A stretch of DNA of 64,000 nt. It comes from CAWCDJ01 sp963796675. GTDB lineage: Bacteria; Acidobacteriota; Terriglobia; Bryobacterales; Bryobacteraceae. Made by a program: the position numbers and the translations under genes. Below the pieces are notes generated by a model. The model saw only the letters and a program-made list of their open reading frames with translations. It ran no database searches and had not been told where the DNA came from. Below are positions 53,763-63,405 of the stretch, piece by piece (position 1 is the stretch's first letter; each line of letters begins with the position of its first letter). The stretch lies in the NCBI GenBank assembly GCA_963796675.1, contig CAWCMS010000008.1, positions 434,001 through 498,000 on the forward strand. The letters run 5' to 3'.

Positions 53763-54680
53763 GTGAGCTCTCATAAACGCGCGCTGACCGCGGGGGCGCT
53801 GTTGCTCGGCATCCTCGCGGTGGCGGGCTTCTGGTGGTTCCGCAGCCGGCCCATCGCACCGTCTTCCCAATATTTGCGTCTTCCCTCGCGCGACGCCGCC
53901 ATTCTCTTCGTAAATTTCGATGCCCTGCGGCGCGCCGGCCTGCTCGATCTGCTATCCGGTTCCACCGCGGCCCAGGACCCCGAATATCGCCGCTTCGTCG
54001 AGGCCACGTCCTTCGATTACACCCGCGATCTCGACAGCGCCATGGTCTCCTTCGCCCCCAGCGGCAAGTATCTTCTCCTGAACGGCCAGTTCAACTGGAG
54101 CAGCCTGCGCGCCTACGCGCTCTCGCACGATGGCGACTGCCCCGGCTCCACCTGCCGGATGACCGGCAGCACGCCCGACCGTCGCATCTCCTACACACCG
54201 CTCCGCGGCCACACCCTGGCCCTCGCCGTCAGCACCGACGATCTCGCCGTCGAACGCCTCGACCGTACGGCGGAAGGCTCGGCTCCGCCCCTGCCCGCGG
54301 CGCCGGTGTGGCTGATGATCCCCGGAGCGCTGCTGAAATCTCCCGGAGATCTGCCGAGCGGCACCCGCATGTTCGCCCACAGCATGGAACAGGCCGACAC
54401 AGTCACTCTTTCGCTTACGCAGGATGGCACCCGTCTCGCGGCGAAACTCGACGTCCTCTGCCCCGACGCACAAAACGCGGCCGCGATCGCTGCCGACCTC
54501 AACCACGTCACCGGACTGCTCAAGGAACTGATCGCGCGCGAGCACCAGACTCCCTCGGCGATGGACCTGAGCGGTGTGCTGACTTCGGGCTCCTTCCGCA
54601 CCGAAGGCCGCCGCGTGTACGGCTACTGGCCGATCGAGCGGCAGTTTATTGCCAGCCTGCTTTCGGGCGGCGCCGGCTAA
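53763..54680 (+). CDS. Membrane-anchored hypothetical protein
   Basis: The product is about 305 residues with an N-terminal membrane anchor (AGALLLGILAVAGFWWF) and an outer part with mixed alpha/beta content: YLRLPSRDAAILFVNFDALRRAG, LDSAMVSFAPSGKYLLLNGQF, then LALAVSTDDLAVERLDR and a C-terminal helix. Similar exported proteins of unknown role are common in acidobacteria. GTG 53763 is chosen because an extended -10-like TGTGATACT (53747-53755) precedes it. GTG 53748 is an alternative that would overlap that element. Confidence 0.7.
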   Translation: MSSHKRALTAGALLLGILAVAGFWWFRSRPIAPSSQYLRLPSRDAAILFVNFDALRRAGLLDLLSGSTAAQDPEYRRFVEATSFDYTRDLDSAMVSFAPSGKYLLLNGQFNWSSLRAYALSHDGDCPGSTCRMTGSTPDRRISYTPLRGHTLALAVSTDDLAVERLDRTAEGSAPPLPAAPVWLMIPGALLKSPGDLPSGTRMFAHSMEQADTVTLSLTQDGTRLAAKLDVLCPDAQNAAAIAADLNHVTGLLKELIAREHQTPSAMDLSGVLTSGSFRTEGRRVYGYWPIERQFIASLLSGGAG

Positions 54681-54683
54681 CGG

Positions 54684-55829
54684 CTACCGGAACAACATCG
54701 GCACGAATTCCGCCAGGTAGTTGCGCCAATTGCGCCAGACGTGTCCCTCTTCGGACGCCACGAAGACGTGCTTGATCTGCTTGCCGTCGAGCGCGTCGCT
54801 CAACGCTTTCGACGCCGGAAAGAGGCCGTCTGCCTTACCGCAGGCGATGTAGAAAACCTTCAGCTTCTTGTTGGTGGCCGCCGGATCCTGAAACGCTCCG
54901 GAAAACATCGTCACGAAATCGGCATTCGCGCTGCGGCCAATGCCGGCGCTGAACGCTCCGATCGAATGAAACAGCTCCATGTGCGCGAGCCCGACGCGCA
55001 GCGTCTGGCCGCCGCCCATCGAGAGCCCGGCGAGCGCGCGCTCGTCCGGCTTCGCGGAGATGCGGTATTGCTTTTCGACGAACGGCATGACGCTCTCCAG
55101 CAGATCGGCGCCGAAGGCGTTGGGGTCCGGCCTCGCCGGCGCGCCCGGCGGCAGGTAGACATCCTGCTGCGCGCGCCCGTACGGCATCACCACGATCATC
55201 GGCCTGGCTTTTCCGGCCGCGATCAGGTTATCGAGAATCAGGTTGGCGTGTCCGATCGTCGTCCAGCCCTGCTCCGTATCGCCCGATCCGTGCAACAGGT
55301 AGAGCACCGGGTAGCGCTGGTTGTTCGATTCGTACCCCGGCGGCGTGTAGACATAGACGCGCCGCGGCACCTCGAGCGATTTCGAGGTGTACCAGTTCAC
55401 GTGGACCGTTCCATGCGGCACCGGCTGCAGGTCGTAGGGCTGCGGCTGCGCGGCCGGAATTTCGAACATCGATTCCGAGGTGCGCTCGCCCGGCTTGATC
55501 ATCGGGTTGACGGGGTCGAGCACGCGGACGCCGTTGATCAGGTACGTGTAGTTGTACATGGCCGGATGCAGCGGCCCGAGCGTCACGCTCCACACGCCGT
55601 TTTCGCCCTTCGTGAGGGCCTGCGGACCCTGGGCGCAATCACAGGAGAGTTTCACGTCGGTAGCTTCCGGAGCCGTCAGATCGAAGGTGATGGTTCCGTC
55701 GGAGTGAACCTGATAGGCGGGCTTGGGAGGAGTCATGTTCCCGCGGCCGGGCCCTCCGGGCGGAGGGCCCTGTGCCAGCAGGATCGCTGCAGGCGAGAGA
55801 AGCAGAAGCAGGCATGCTTTACGCGGCAT
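54684..55829 (-). CDS. Secreted esterase (enterochelin/feruloyl esterase-like, with N-terminal E-set domain)
   Basis: The product is 381 residues: signal peptide (MPRKACLLLLLSPAAILLAQ), an immunoglobulin-like carbohydrate-binding/E-set region (about 35-125: HSDGTITFDLTAPEATDVKL, GVWSVTLGPLHPAMYNYTYL) and an alpha/beta-hydrolase esterase domain. The nucleophile is in LAGLSMGGGQTL and the catalytic His in SEEGHVWRNW. Known relatives hydrolyse feruloyl-sugar or siderophore esters. No carbohydrate or siderophore genes are near, so the substrate is open. Confidence 0.92.
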   Translation of the reverse strand: MPRKACLLLLLSPAAILLAQGPPPGGPGRGNMTPPKPAYQVHSDGTITFDLTAPEATDVKLSCDCAQGPQALTKGENGVWSVTLGPLHPAMYNYTYLINGVRVLDPVNPMIKPGERTSESMFEIPAAQPQPYDLQPVPHGTVHVNWYTSKSLEVPRRVYVYTPPGYESNNQRYPVLYLLHGSGDTEQGWTTIGHANLILDNLIAAGKARPMIVVMPYGRAQQDVYLPPGAPARPDPNAFGADLLESVMPFVEKQYRISAKPDERALAGLSMGGGQTLRVGLAHMELFHSIGAFSAGIGRSANADFVTMFSGAFQDPAATNKKLKVFYIACGKADGLFPASKALSDALDGKQIKHVFVASEEGHVWRNWRNYLAEFVPMLFR

Positions 55830-55847
55830 GCCTGCAACTATAAAACA

Positions 55848-56906
55848 TTAGCGCCAGCGGCGATAGCCGCCGCCCCATCCCCAGGGACGTCCCCAGCCGT
55901 AGCCGCGGCCGACCACGATCGAAAGTCCGGGACCCCAGTAAGGATATGCATAGCCATACGGATAAGGAGTCGCATACGCCGGGTAGGGCGCAGGGTAGGA
56001 ACCCGGAGCATAGCTCCGCATCATCGCGGGACGCTGCTGTAACTGCATCCCCGGCTGGCCGTAATCTTCCGGTCCCACGTAGCGGAACGCTTGCGGCGCG
56101 CGCTCGGTGGAGATTCCGACCGGGCTCGTGATCTGGAAGGTCAGGGCCGTTTCGGGGTAAACCACCGTGGGATGATTCCGCGTGAGCAGCACGCCGATGA
56201 TACCGGCTGCCGCGCCCGCACCCGCGCCGATCGCCGCTCCGGTGCCCCACCCGGCGATGGCGCCGATGCCCGCGCCGACAGCGGTGGTGCCCATTACCGT
56301 TCCGGCCTGCGCGCCGGCCGGAGTCCGGCCGCCCGTGCGGCCTACCAGTTGCGAGGTGATGGGCGTCTGCGTCCCATCCGCCAGAGTCAGGCTGGTTAAC
56401 TGCAGCGCGATCTTCGAAGGACGGCTGGAATTCTGCTTTTCGACGCCCGCCACCCGGCCGTAGACCGTTTGGCCGCGATTGGCGACCACGACGCCATCAA
56501 CGACGATCGGCTGTTCCAGGGTTGCCGAAAAAGGATCGCCCTGCTGGTTGTGGTCCGTCGAGAGCCCCTCGTTCAGCCGCACCGTCACGTACGCGCCGGA
56601 TTTCATGGTCAGGACGGAGGGTAGCCCGTAGGGCCGGACGCTCCTCGGAGCGGGCGCCTGTGCCTGCGGATACGGTGCCTGCGGATACTCCGCGGGCGGC
56701 GGAGCCTGATTCTGGACGGTTTGGTTGTTCGGAACGGCTTGTCCGTAGGAATCGTTCGTGGCGACCGGTTCGGGATCCTGGCCGGTCTGAGCCGTGGCCG
56801 GCGGCGGGTCCCCGACGCGCCGCCACCCGCCATTCGACGCGGTGGGGGCCGTCTGGGCAACGATCAGGCCTGAAGTGGTGATGGCAATCAGAGCGATACG
56901 CATCAT
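55848..56906 (-). CDS. Secreted protein with beta domain and glycine-zipper segment
   Basis: The product is about 352 residues from ATG 56906, after GAGG. A signal peptide (MMRIALIAITTSGLIVAQ) is followed by a Pro/Gln-rich linker, then a beta domain (SVLTMKSGAYVTVRLNEGL, PFSATLEQPIVVDGVVVANR, QTVYGRVAGVEKQ, TSLTLADGTQTPITSQLVG) related in form to TrbI/VirB10-like beta domains. A glycine-zipper stretch follows (GAGIGAIAGWGTGAAIGAGAGAAAG). The C terminus is Tyr/Pro/Gly/Trp-rich. An outer-membrane or envelope role is plausible. An ATG at 56957 would give an unlikely extension. Confidence 0.78.
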   Translation of the reverse strand: MMRIALIAITTSGLIVAQTAPTASNGGWRRVGDPPPATAQTGQDPEPVATNDSYGQAVPNNQTVQNQAPPPAEYPQAPYPQAQAPAPRSVRPYGLPSVLTMKSGAYVTVRLNEGLSTDHNQQGDPFSATLEQPIVVDGVVVANRGQTVYGRVAGVEKQNSSRPSKIALQLTSLTLADGTQTPITSQLVGRTGGRTPAGAQAGTVMGTTAVGAGIGAIAGWGTGAAIGAGAGAAAGIIGVLLTRNHPTVVYPETALTFQITSPVGISTERAPQAFRYVGPEDYGQPGMQLQQRPAMMRSYAPGSYPAPYPAYATPYPYGYAYPYWGPGLSIVVGRGYGWGRPWGWGGGYRRWR

Positions 56907-57039
56907 AAATGAGCTGCCTCGTTCTACTGCCCGTTTTCTATGCACCTGATTCGCCACTTGTAACCCCTTGAAAACAGACGTTCGGAGGCATGCAGGCTTG
57001 GCCGGAAAGCACCGCCTGTGGTGGTTTTCAGCCAGTAGT

Positions 57040-58389
57040 TTATGCTTCCATCCCCATCTGCGTGAGGCGGTAGCGGAGGGCGTTCCTTGTCAGGCCGAGC
57101 AACCGGGCGGCCTGGCTCTTGTTGCCGTCGGCGCGGCGCAGGGCCTCGCGGATAATCTCCTGCTCGAATTGATCCAGGCTCATGCCCTCCGGCACGAACG
57201 GCGTGTCGCTCTGCGCGCGGGAGCGCGGCGCCGATTCCAGGCGAATGTCCGACGCCTCGAGCTGTGTGCCGCCGCACATCACCAGGCTGCGCTCGATCAC
57301 ATTTTCGAGTTCCCGCACGTTGCCGGGCCAGTGGTAGCCCATCAGCTTCTCCATGGCGGCATCGGAGATCGATTCCACCTGGCAGCCCATGTCGGGAGCC
57401 AGTTTGCGGATGAAATGGTTTGCCAGAAACGGGATGTCCTCTTTGCGATCGCGCAGTGAGGGGATATTGAGCGGCACCACATTCAGGCGGTAATAGAGAT
57501 CCTCGCGGAAGGTGCCCTGCTCCAGTGCGGCACGCAAATCCTGGTTGGTGGCCGCCACCAGGCGCACGTCGATGTGACGCGTCACGTTGCTGCCCAGGCG
57601 CTCGAACTCGCGCTCCTGCAGGATACGCAGCAGCTTCACCTGGATGGCGGCGGGTACGTCGCCGATTTCATCGAGGAAGACGGTGCCGGTATCGGCTTGC
57701 TCGAACTTGCCCGGCTTGCTGGTCTGCGCGCCGGTGAAGGCGCCCTTTTCGTAGCCGAACAGCTCGCTCTCCATCAGGTTTTCGGGGATGGCACTGCAGT
57801 TGATCTTCACCATCGGCCGATCGTGCCGCGGTGAGTGGAAGTGGATGGCGCGCGCGATCAGATCTTTGCCGACGCCGCTCTCGCCAGTAAGTAGCACCGT
57901 GGCGCGGGTTGGCGCCACGCGCTCGACTGCGGCGAAAATCTCCTGCATCGGTCCGCTGCGTCCGATGATGTTGTCGAATTCGTAGCGCCTCCCGAGCTGC
58001 TCCTTCAACTGCCGGTTCTCGTCGCGCAGGGCACGAATCTCGAGCGCTTTGCCGACCACCTGCATCAGATGGTCGAGTGAGAACGGCTTCAGCAGAAAAT
58101 CCGTGGCGCCCGATTTCATCGCCTCCACCGCGTTTTCGACGCTGCCGAAGGCCGTCATCATGATCACCGGCGTCTGCGAGTTCTGGCGGCGGATGAGCGC
58201 CAGAAACTCGAGGCCATCCATGGCAGGCAACTTCAAATCGGTGAGGACGAGATCGGCGCGATCCACCAGTTTCAGGCCTTCCTCGGCGGTGGCGGCCTTA
58301 TCCACGTCGAAGCCCTTGGAGGTCAATTGCAGCTCGATGACGCGCCGCAGCTTTTCTTCGTCTTCAACGACCAGGATGCGTTTTTTCAT
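57040..58389 (-). CDS. Sigma54-dependent response regulator (NtrC family)
   Basis: The product is 449 residues. The receiver has acidic residues at 10-12, Asp51 in LTDLKLPAMDG and Lys in LLKPF. The AAA+ domain has Walker A GESGVGKD, the sigma54-contact loop GAFTGA, Walker B VFLDEIGD and an arginine-finger region (RLVAATNQDL). A Fis-type helix-turn-helix ends it (DGNKSQAARLLGLTRNALRYRLTQ). It activates sigma54 promoters upon phosphorylation. The start overlaps the kinase stop (ATGA), so the pair is an operon. Confidence 0.97.
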   Translation of the reverse strand: MKKRILVVEDEEKLRRVIELQLTSKGFDVDKAATAEEGLKLVDRADLVLTDLKLPAMDGLEFLALIRRQNSQTPVIMMTAFGSVENAVEAMKSGATDFLLKPFSLDHLMQVVGKALEIRALRDENRQLKEQLGRRYEFDNIIGRSGPMQEIFAAVERVAPTRATVLLTGESGVGKDLIARAIHFHSPRHDRPMVKINCSAIPENLMESELFGYEKGAFTGAQTSKPGKFEQADTGTVFLDEIGDVPAAIQVKLLRILQEREFERLGSNVTRHIDVRLVAATNQDLRAALEQGTFREDLYYRLNVVPLNIPSLRDRKEDIPFLANHFIRKLAPDMGCQVESISDAAMEKLMGYHWPGNVRELENVIERSLVMCGGTQLEASDIRLESAPRSRAQSDTPFVPEGMSLDQFEQEIIREALRRADGNKSQAARLLGLTRNALRYRLTQMGMEA

Positions 58390-59639
58390 GCGGTGATTTC
58401 GGAGCGGGTCATGGGAAGCAGCACGCGGAAGACGCTGCCATTGCCGGGTTCGCTCTCGACCGCTATTTTACCGCCGTGTTCATCCACGATTTTGGCGACG
58501 ATGGCGAGCCCCAGGCCGACGCCGCTCGGCTTGGTGGTGAAGAACGGGTTGAAGATCGAGTCGAGATTCTTTGGGTCGATGCCGGAGCCGCGGTCGATCA
58601 CCACGACCTCCGCCGTGCCGGAGGCGGCACGCGTTTTCACCGTCACGGTGCCTCCCGGCGGGCTTGCCTGCGCGGCGTTCAGCACCAGGTTGTAGAACAC
58701 CCGCTCCAGCAGTTCCGCATCGAGCGGGAACGCCGGAATCTCGGGCGAGAAATTCTTATAGATGGTGATGCCGTCCGCCTCGCGCGCGGCCATGGCGATG
58801 GCGCGGTCGAGCACGTGCGTGAGATCGGCCTTTTCGAGGCGCACCTGAAGCGGGCGCGCGAATTGCAGAAAGCGTGTAATCAGGGAATTGGCGCGGTCCA
58901 CCTCGCTCGCGATGAAGCCCGCCATCTCGCGCGCCACTTCGTTTTCCGGAGCCACGGTCGACCCCAGCATCTCCGAGGACGCCTTGATGGTGCCGAGCGG
59001 ATTGCGCAGCTCGTGCGCGAGGCCGGCCGAAAGCTGCCCGAGCGCGGCCAGCCGGTCGGAGCGCCGCACGGCCTCCTCCGCCTCGCGGATCTGCTCGTTG
59101 GCCTCGACCAGTTTTTCCGCGGTGCGCCGGTGTTTGGCCGACTGAACCCGGAGGTCTTCGGCCATGGTATTGGCCAGCGTGCCGGCCATGGCGAAGAACG
59201 CCACCCGCAGCACCAGTTCGGTGATCTCGGGCCAATCCATCACATACTGCGTCCAGTCGATGTAAAGGAGGAAGAAGAGATAAGCGCCGGCAGCGATGAA
59301 GGAGATGGCGAGCGTCCCCAGCATTCCGAACGTAGTACCCGCCGAAACCACCGGCAGCAGCATGACGATCCAGTACCGGCTGCTGATGCCGTCCGTGTAA
59401 CCGATCAGCAGGAAACCGAGCAGCAGTTTCAGCGCCGTCCAGAAGATGCGGCCCGACCTCGATTCGAGCGCGGCAATCCGAGGCTCGATCAACTGCACCA
59501 CCCCCAGCGCGGCCAGCGGCACCCAGGCGTAAATGTCGCGGTTTCGAGTGGTGTATCCGAGCGCCGTGAACAGCAGAATCCAGACGAAATCCCGCGGCCG
59601 GACGTACCGGATCCAGCGGACCAGAGAACTCAGGGGCAC
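58386..59639 (-). CDS. Membrane sensor histidine kinase (NtrB/AtoS-like)
   Basis: The product is 417 residues from GTG 59639. About five or six membrane helices lie in the first 170 residues (FVWILLFTALGY, AWVPLAALGVVQL, TALKLLLGFLLIGY, WIVMLLPVVSAGTTFGMLG), with no large periplasmic sensor. A coiled coil and HisKA box with the phospho-acceptor in SAGLAHELRNPLGTI follow. The ATPase domain has LVLNAAQASPPGGTV, VIDRGSGIDPKNL, TTKPSGVGLGLAIV and GSVFRVLLP. It partners the downstream NtrC-type regulator. The signal may be sensed within the membrane. Confidence 0.94.
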   Translation of the reverse strand: MPLSSLVRWIRYVRPRDFVWILLFTALGYTTRNRDIYAWVPLAALGVVQLIEPRIAALESRSGRIFWTALKLLLGFLLIGYTDGISSRYWIVMLLPVVSAGTTFGMLGTLAISFIAAGAYLFFLLYIDWTQYVMDWPEITELVLRVAFFAMAGTLANTMAEDLRVQSAKHRRTAEKLVEANEQIREAEEAVRRSDRLAALGQLSAGLAHELRNPLGTIKASSEMLGSTVAPENEVAREMAGFIASEVDRANSLITRFLQFARPLQVRLEKADLTHVLDRAIAMAAREADGITIYKNFSPEIPAFPLDAELLERVFYNLVLNAAQASPPGGTVTVKTRAASGTAEVVVIDRGSGIDPKNLDSIFNPFFTTKPSGVGLGLAIVAKIVDEHGGKIAVESEPGNGSVFRVLLPMTRSEITA

Positions 59640-59686
59640 GCGTGATATCCCAGTCGGGATTATGCCACAATAAGGTAGTACCTCTC

Positions 59687-61402
59687 ATGGCCAACCCAAG
59701 CATGCTGGATCAGGATCGGGCTTCTGTGCCCGAATCCGAACCCACCAACGAACCCAACCACGAATCGTTCGGCGACATCCTTTCGCAATACGAACAGTCT
59801 CATTCCCACCGCCCCGGAGAAGGCGGCAAGGGTCTGGAAGGCACCGTGATCGCGGTGTCCGGTGAATCTGTTTTCCTGGACATCGGCTTCAAGACCGAAG
59901 GCATTATCCCCGCAGCGGATTTCGCCGCCGCAGGTGAAACGGTCAAGCCGGGAGATAAAGTTCAGGTCACCATCAAAGGCCGCGACCCCGAGGGCTACTA
60001 CGAGCTTTCCCGCATCAAGGTGGAGCGCCCGAGAGATTGGTCGTCGCTCGAAAAGGCGTTCGCCGATAAGGCCGCCATCGCCGGCATGGTCACCGCGGTG
60101 GTGAAGGGCGGGTTGAGCGTGGACGTGGGAGTGCGGGCGTTCATGCCGGCTTCCCGCAGCGGCGCGAAAGACGCGGCGGAAATGGAGAAGCTGGTCGGCC
60201 AGGAGATCCGCTGCCGCATCATCAAGCTCGACATTGCGGATGAAGACGTGGTGGTGGACCGCCGCGCGGTTCTCGAAGACGAAGAGCGCGCAGCCAAAGA
60301 GAAACGCTACGCGGAAGTCAAGGAAGGCGAAACCGTAGAGGGCACCGTTCGCGGACTGACCGACTACGGCGCTTTCGTCGACATCGGCGGCGTAGACGCG
60401 CTGCTGCATGTTGCCGATATCTCCTGGGGTCGCGTCAACAAACCGGCCGACGTTCTAACCGCGGGCCAGAAGATCGAGGCGAAAGTCCTCAAGGTCGATC
60501 CGGCCAAGCGGCGTATTTCCCTCGGCATGAAGCAGCTTCAGCCGCATCCGTGGGATCTCGCGAGCGAGAAGTACAAAGTCGGCGACCGCATTCAAGGCAT
60601 GGTCACCCGCGTGGCCGATTTCGGGGCGTTCGTGGAACTCGAGAAGGGCGTGGAAGGCCTGATCCACCTCTCCGAGATGTCGTGGTCGAAGAAAGTTCGC
60701 AAGCCGTCCGACGTGGTGAAGCCGGGCGAGCAGGTGGACGTAGTCATCCTGGGAGTGAACCAGGGCGAACGCCGCATTTCGCTGGGCCTCAAGCAGGCAC
60801 TGGGCGATCCGTGGGCGGAGGTGCCGCAGAAGTTCCCCGTGGGCGCGATCGTGGAAGCGCCGGTGGTGAGCCTGCAGAAATTCGGCGCGTTCGTGCAGCT
60901 TTCCGAAGGCGTGGAAGGCATGATCCATGTGGGCGATATCAGCGCCGAAAAGCGGATCAACCATCCGCAGGAAGTGCTGAAGGTCGGGGAATCCGTCAAA
61001 GCGCAGGTGCTCGAAGTCGACTTGCCGAAGCGCCGCCTCCGGCTGGGCATGAAGCAGCTGGTCCCCACCAGCCTGGATGAATACATCGCCGAGCACAAAG
61101 AAGGCGACATAGTCACCGGCCGCATGGTGGAAGTTTCCGGCAACCGCGCCCGCGTGGAACTCGGCGAGGGCGTAGTAGCGCTGTGCCGCATCACGTCGAG
61201 CGAGCCGGCCGCGAAGGAAGAGAAGGCCGCCGAAAGCAAGACCGACCTCTCGTCGCTCAGCTCGATGCTGGCAGCCAAATGGAAGAGCGGGCAGACCGCC
61301 GGCGGGGGCCAGCGCGAAGCGCTGCGCTCCGGCCAGATCCGCAGCTTCCGCATCGTAAAGCTCGACGCCGCCGCCAAGAAGATCGAAGTCGAACTGGTTT
61401 AA
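59687..61402 (+). CDS. rpsA: 30S ribosomal protein S1
   Basis: The product is 571 residues from ATG 59687 (earlier in-frame starts lie before the site AAGG). S1 repeats appear at about 50-120, 135-205, 220-290 (VEGTVRGLTDYGAFVDIGG), 305-375 (IQGMVTRVADFGAFVELEKG), 390-460 (VEAPVVSLQKFGAFVQLSEG) and a weaker sixth near 480-535 that lacks the typical ending. S1 unwinds and docks mRNA on the 30S subunit. The N-terminal acidic segment is typical of acidobacterial S1. It is divergent from the histidine kinase gene. Confidence 0.96.
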   Translation: MANPSMLDQDRASVPESEPTNEPNHESFGDILSQYEQSHSHRPGEGGKGLEGTVIAVSGESVFLDIGFKTEGIIPAADFAAAGETVKPGDKVQVTIKGRDPEGYYELSRIKVERPRDWSSLEKAFADKAAIAGMVTAVVKGGLSVDVGVRAFMPASRSGAKDAAEMEKLVGQEIRCRIIKLDIADEDVVVDRRAVLEDEERAAKEKRYAEVKEGETVEGTVRGLTDYGAFVDIGGVDALLHVADISWGRVNKPADVLTAGQKIEAKVLKVDPAKRRISLGMKQLQPHPWDLASEKYKVGDRIQGMVTRVADFGAFVELEKGVEGLIHLSEMSWSKKVRKPSDVVKPGEQVDVVILGVNQGERRISLGLKQALGDPWAEVPQKFPVGAIVEAPVVSLQKFGAFVQLSEGVEGMIHVGDISAEKRINHPQEVLKVGESVKAQVLEVDLPKRRLRLGMKQLVPTSLDEYIAEHKEGDIVTGRMVEVSGNRARVELGEGVVALCRITSSEPAAKEEKAAESKTDLSSLSSMLAAKWKSGQTAGGGQREALRSGQIRSFRIVKLDAAAKKIEVELV

Positions 61403-61420
61403 GCCAGGGCCAGCCGCGCT

Positions 61421-62020
61421 TTAGTGCCGAGATCCTTCCGGACGAGTTTCCTCGACCGGGTCCGCGGGAGTTTCAGGGGGCGCAGCCTCGCTGCCGGTGT
61501 CCACCTGGACCTCCGGCGCGGCCGGCGGTACCGGTACCGGCTCGGGACTCTTCGGCAGAAATGCCGGATACCGTCCGACGAAGGCGCCGTACAGCAAATG
61601 TCCCAGCACCGTCTGCCGTTCCACATGAAGCAGCGCCACCAGGGGCAGCGCCCTCTCATAAATCAAGTGGAACGACAGGTAATACCACGCCAGCCCGAAC
61701 AGGATCCCCACCAGCAGCACGCGCAAAGGACGCAGGCGATCGCGCACCACCAGCGCCAGCATCGCGCCCAGCAGGCTGTAAATGAGCAGGTACAGCGCCA
61801 GGCCGGCGACGCTCCCGAAGCCGAATCCGCTGCGCACGGCGTCCGATCCCCAGAAGGCGCTGGCCATCAGATTTTCGGCGCTCCAGAAGCTGCGGTTGTG
61901 CCACTCCGCGCTGATTCCGAGCCAGGCGAGCATCGCGAGGACCCCCAACATGCCTGCCTGCAGACCCGCCAACCAGGCGGAGATCGCTCCGGTCCCGCGC
62001 ATCTCCGTAGCAGCGTCCAT
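61421..62020 (-). CDS. Membrane protein of unknown function
   Basis: The product is 199 residues from ATG 62020 with four membrane helices (GLQAGMLGVLAMLAWLG, FGSVAGLALYLLIYSLLGAMLALVV, PLRVLLVGILFGLAWYYLSF and a weaker HVERQTVLGHLLYGAFVG). A Pro/Glu-rich cytoplasmic tail follows (PEPVPVPPAAPEVQVD). The HNRSFWSAENLMASAFWG stretch between helices 1 and 2 recurs, by general recollection, in unnamed acidobacterial proteins. The gene is divergent from the ketosynthase gene. No function can be stated. Confidence 0.75.
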   Translation of the reverse strand: MDAATEMRGTGAISAWLAGLQAGMLGVLAMLAWLGISAEWHNRSFWSAENLMASAFWGSDAVRSGFGFGSVAGLALYLLIYSLLGAMLALVVRDRLRPLRVLLVGILFGLAWYYLSFHLIYERALPLVALLHVERQTVLGHLLYGAFVGRYPAFLPKSPEPVPVPPAAPEVQVDTGSEAAPPETPADPVEETRPEGSRH

Positions 62021-62067
62021 ATGATTCAGCCTATACTGACCTTTAGGCTTAATCAAAGCGAAACCCA

Positions 62068-63315
62068 ATGAGGCGCGTTGTCATTACTGGAATCGGAGCT
62101 GTGAGCCCCAATGGAATTGGGCGGGAACCCTTTTGGGAGGCTACCAAGTGCGGCCGGAGCGGAGTGCGCAGAATCAGCCGCTTCGATCCGTCTGGCTACG
62201 CAGTCCAGGTCGCGGGACAAATTCCCGATGAATTCGACGAGAAGAAATACGTGGAGGTGAAAGACCGGCCTCACGTATCGCGCGCGGTGCCGCTGGCGAT
62301 TGCCAGCGTGCAAGAAGCGGTGAGCGATGCGGGGCTCGACCCGTTCGCCATGTCGCGGGACGAACTGCGGCAGATCGGCGTACTGGTTGGCTCCGGCGGG
62401 GGCAGCCAGGATTTCACGGAGGAGCAGTACCGCCTCTTCTACACTGGTCACCTGAAACAGTGCAGCGTCTACACGATCCCCACCGGGACCATTGGGACGC
62501 TGGCGAGCGAAGTTTCCATGCGGTTCGGCTTCCGCGGCCTGAGCCACATCGTCTCCACCGGTTGCACGTCGTCTACCGATGCCATCGGCTATTCGTTCCG
62601 GCATATCCGCTCGGGAGTGCTCAATACGATGATTGCGGGCGGCGTGGATTCGCCGATCGCTCCGCTCATCCTGCGCGGCTTCCAGTTGATGCGGATCATG
62701 TCGACCCGCTGGAACCACGAGCCGCAGCGCGCTTCCCGGCCCTTTTCCCGCGATCGCGACGGCTTCGTGATCGCCGAGGGCGCCTGGTTCTTCGTGATGG
62801 AGGAAATGGAGCAGGCTCTTGCGCGGGGCGCTCACATCTACGGAGAAGTGGGGGGCTATGGTTCGACGTGCGAGGCCTACCACCGCGTCCGCCTGGAAGA
62901 GTGCGGCGAGGAGCCGGCGCGTGCCATCGGGATAGCGCTCGAAGAGGCAGGGATTCCCGGCGACGAGGTGCAGTACATCAACTACCACGGGACCTCGACC
63001 GAGCTCAACGACCGCATCGAAACCCGCGCGGTCAAGCTTGCCTTCAACGGCCACGCGTACCGCCTGGCGGGGTCGTCCCTCAAGAGCCTGATCGGGCATC
63101 CGCAGGGAGCCTGCGGGGCCGCCGGAGTGGCCGCCACCCTACTCGCCATGCGCGACGGCGTGGTTCCTCCTACCATCAACGTGGATGAACCGGATCCGGA
63201 TTGCGATCTCGATTATGTCCCGACGCCGGGACGCCGCCTCCTGATCGAGCACGCCGTGGCCAACTGCATTGCCTTCGGCAGCAAGAACTCGGCCCTGGTG
63301 CTCAACCGCGTCTGA
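62068..63315 (+). CDS. Beta-ketoacyl-ACP synthase, KAS II (FabF) type
   Basis: The product is a 415-residue thiolase-fold enzyme with the full catalytic triad: Cys166 in STGCTSSTDA, His307 in NYHGTST and His344 in LIGHPQGACGAAG. The C-terminal CIAFGSKNSALVL is typical. The active-site loop differs from housekeeping FabF (which has TACAS), and no acyl carrier protein or other fab genes flank it, so it may serve a specialised pathway rather than bulk fatty acid synthesis. Confidence 0.92.
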   Translation: MRRVVITGIGAVSPNGIGREPFWEATKCGRSGVRRISRFDPSGYAVQVAGQIPDEFDEKKYVEVKDRPHVSRAVPLAIASVQEAVSDAGLDPFAMSRDELRQIGVLVGSGGGSQDFTEEQYRLFYTGHLKQCSVYTIPTGTIGTLASEVSMRFGFRGLSHIVSTGCTSSTDAIGYSFRHIRSGVLNTMIAGGVDSPIAPLILRGFQLMRIMSTRWNHEPQRASRPFSRDRDGFVIAEGAWFFVMEEMEQALARGAHIYGEVGGYGSTCEAYHRVRLEECGEEPARAIGIALEEAGIPGDEVQYINYHGTSTELNDRIETRAVKLAFNGHAYRLAGSSLKSLIGHPQGACGAAGVAATLLAMRDGVVPPTINVDEPDPDCDLDYVPTPGRRLLIEHAVANCIAFGSKNSALVLNRV

Positions 63316-63356
63316 AAAACAAAACCGGCGGGCGCTCGGAGGAAAACACCCGCCGG
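63314..63356 (-). terminator. Intrinsic terminator of the deacetylase-family gene
   Basis: CCGGCGGG (63325-63332) pairs with CCCGCCGG (63349-63356). Read on the minus strand the stem is followed by TTTTGTTTTTC. On the plus strand no T tract follows, so it mainly serves the minus-strand gene ending at 63406. Confidence 0.7.
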
Positions 63357-63405
63357 ATTGGTCCGCGGAACACGAGTTTCCGTGGAACCAGGCGTGAAAA
63401 ACCTG

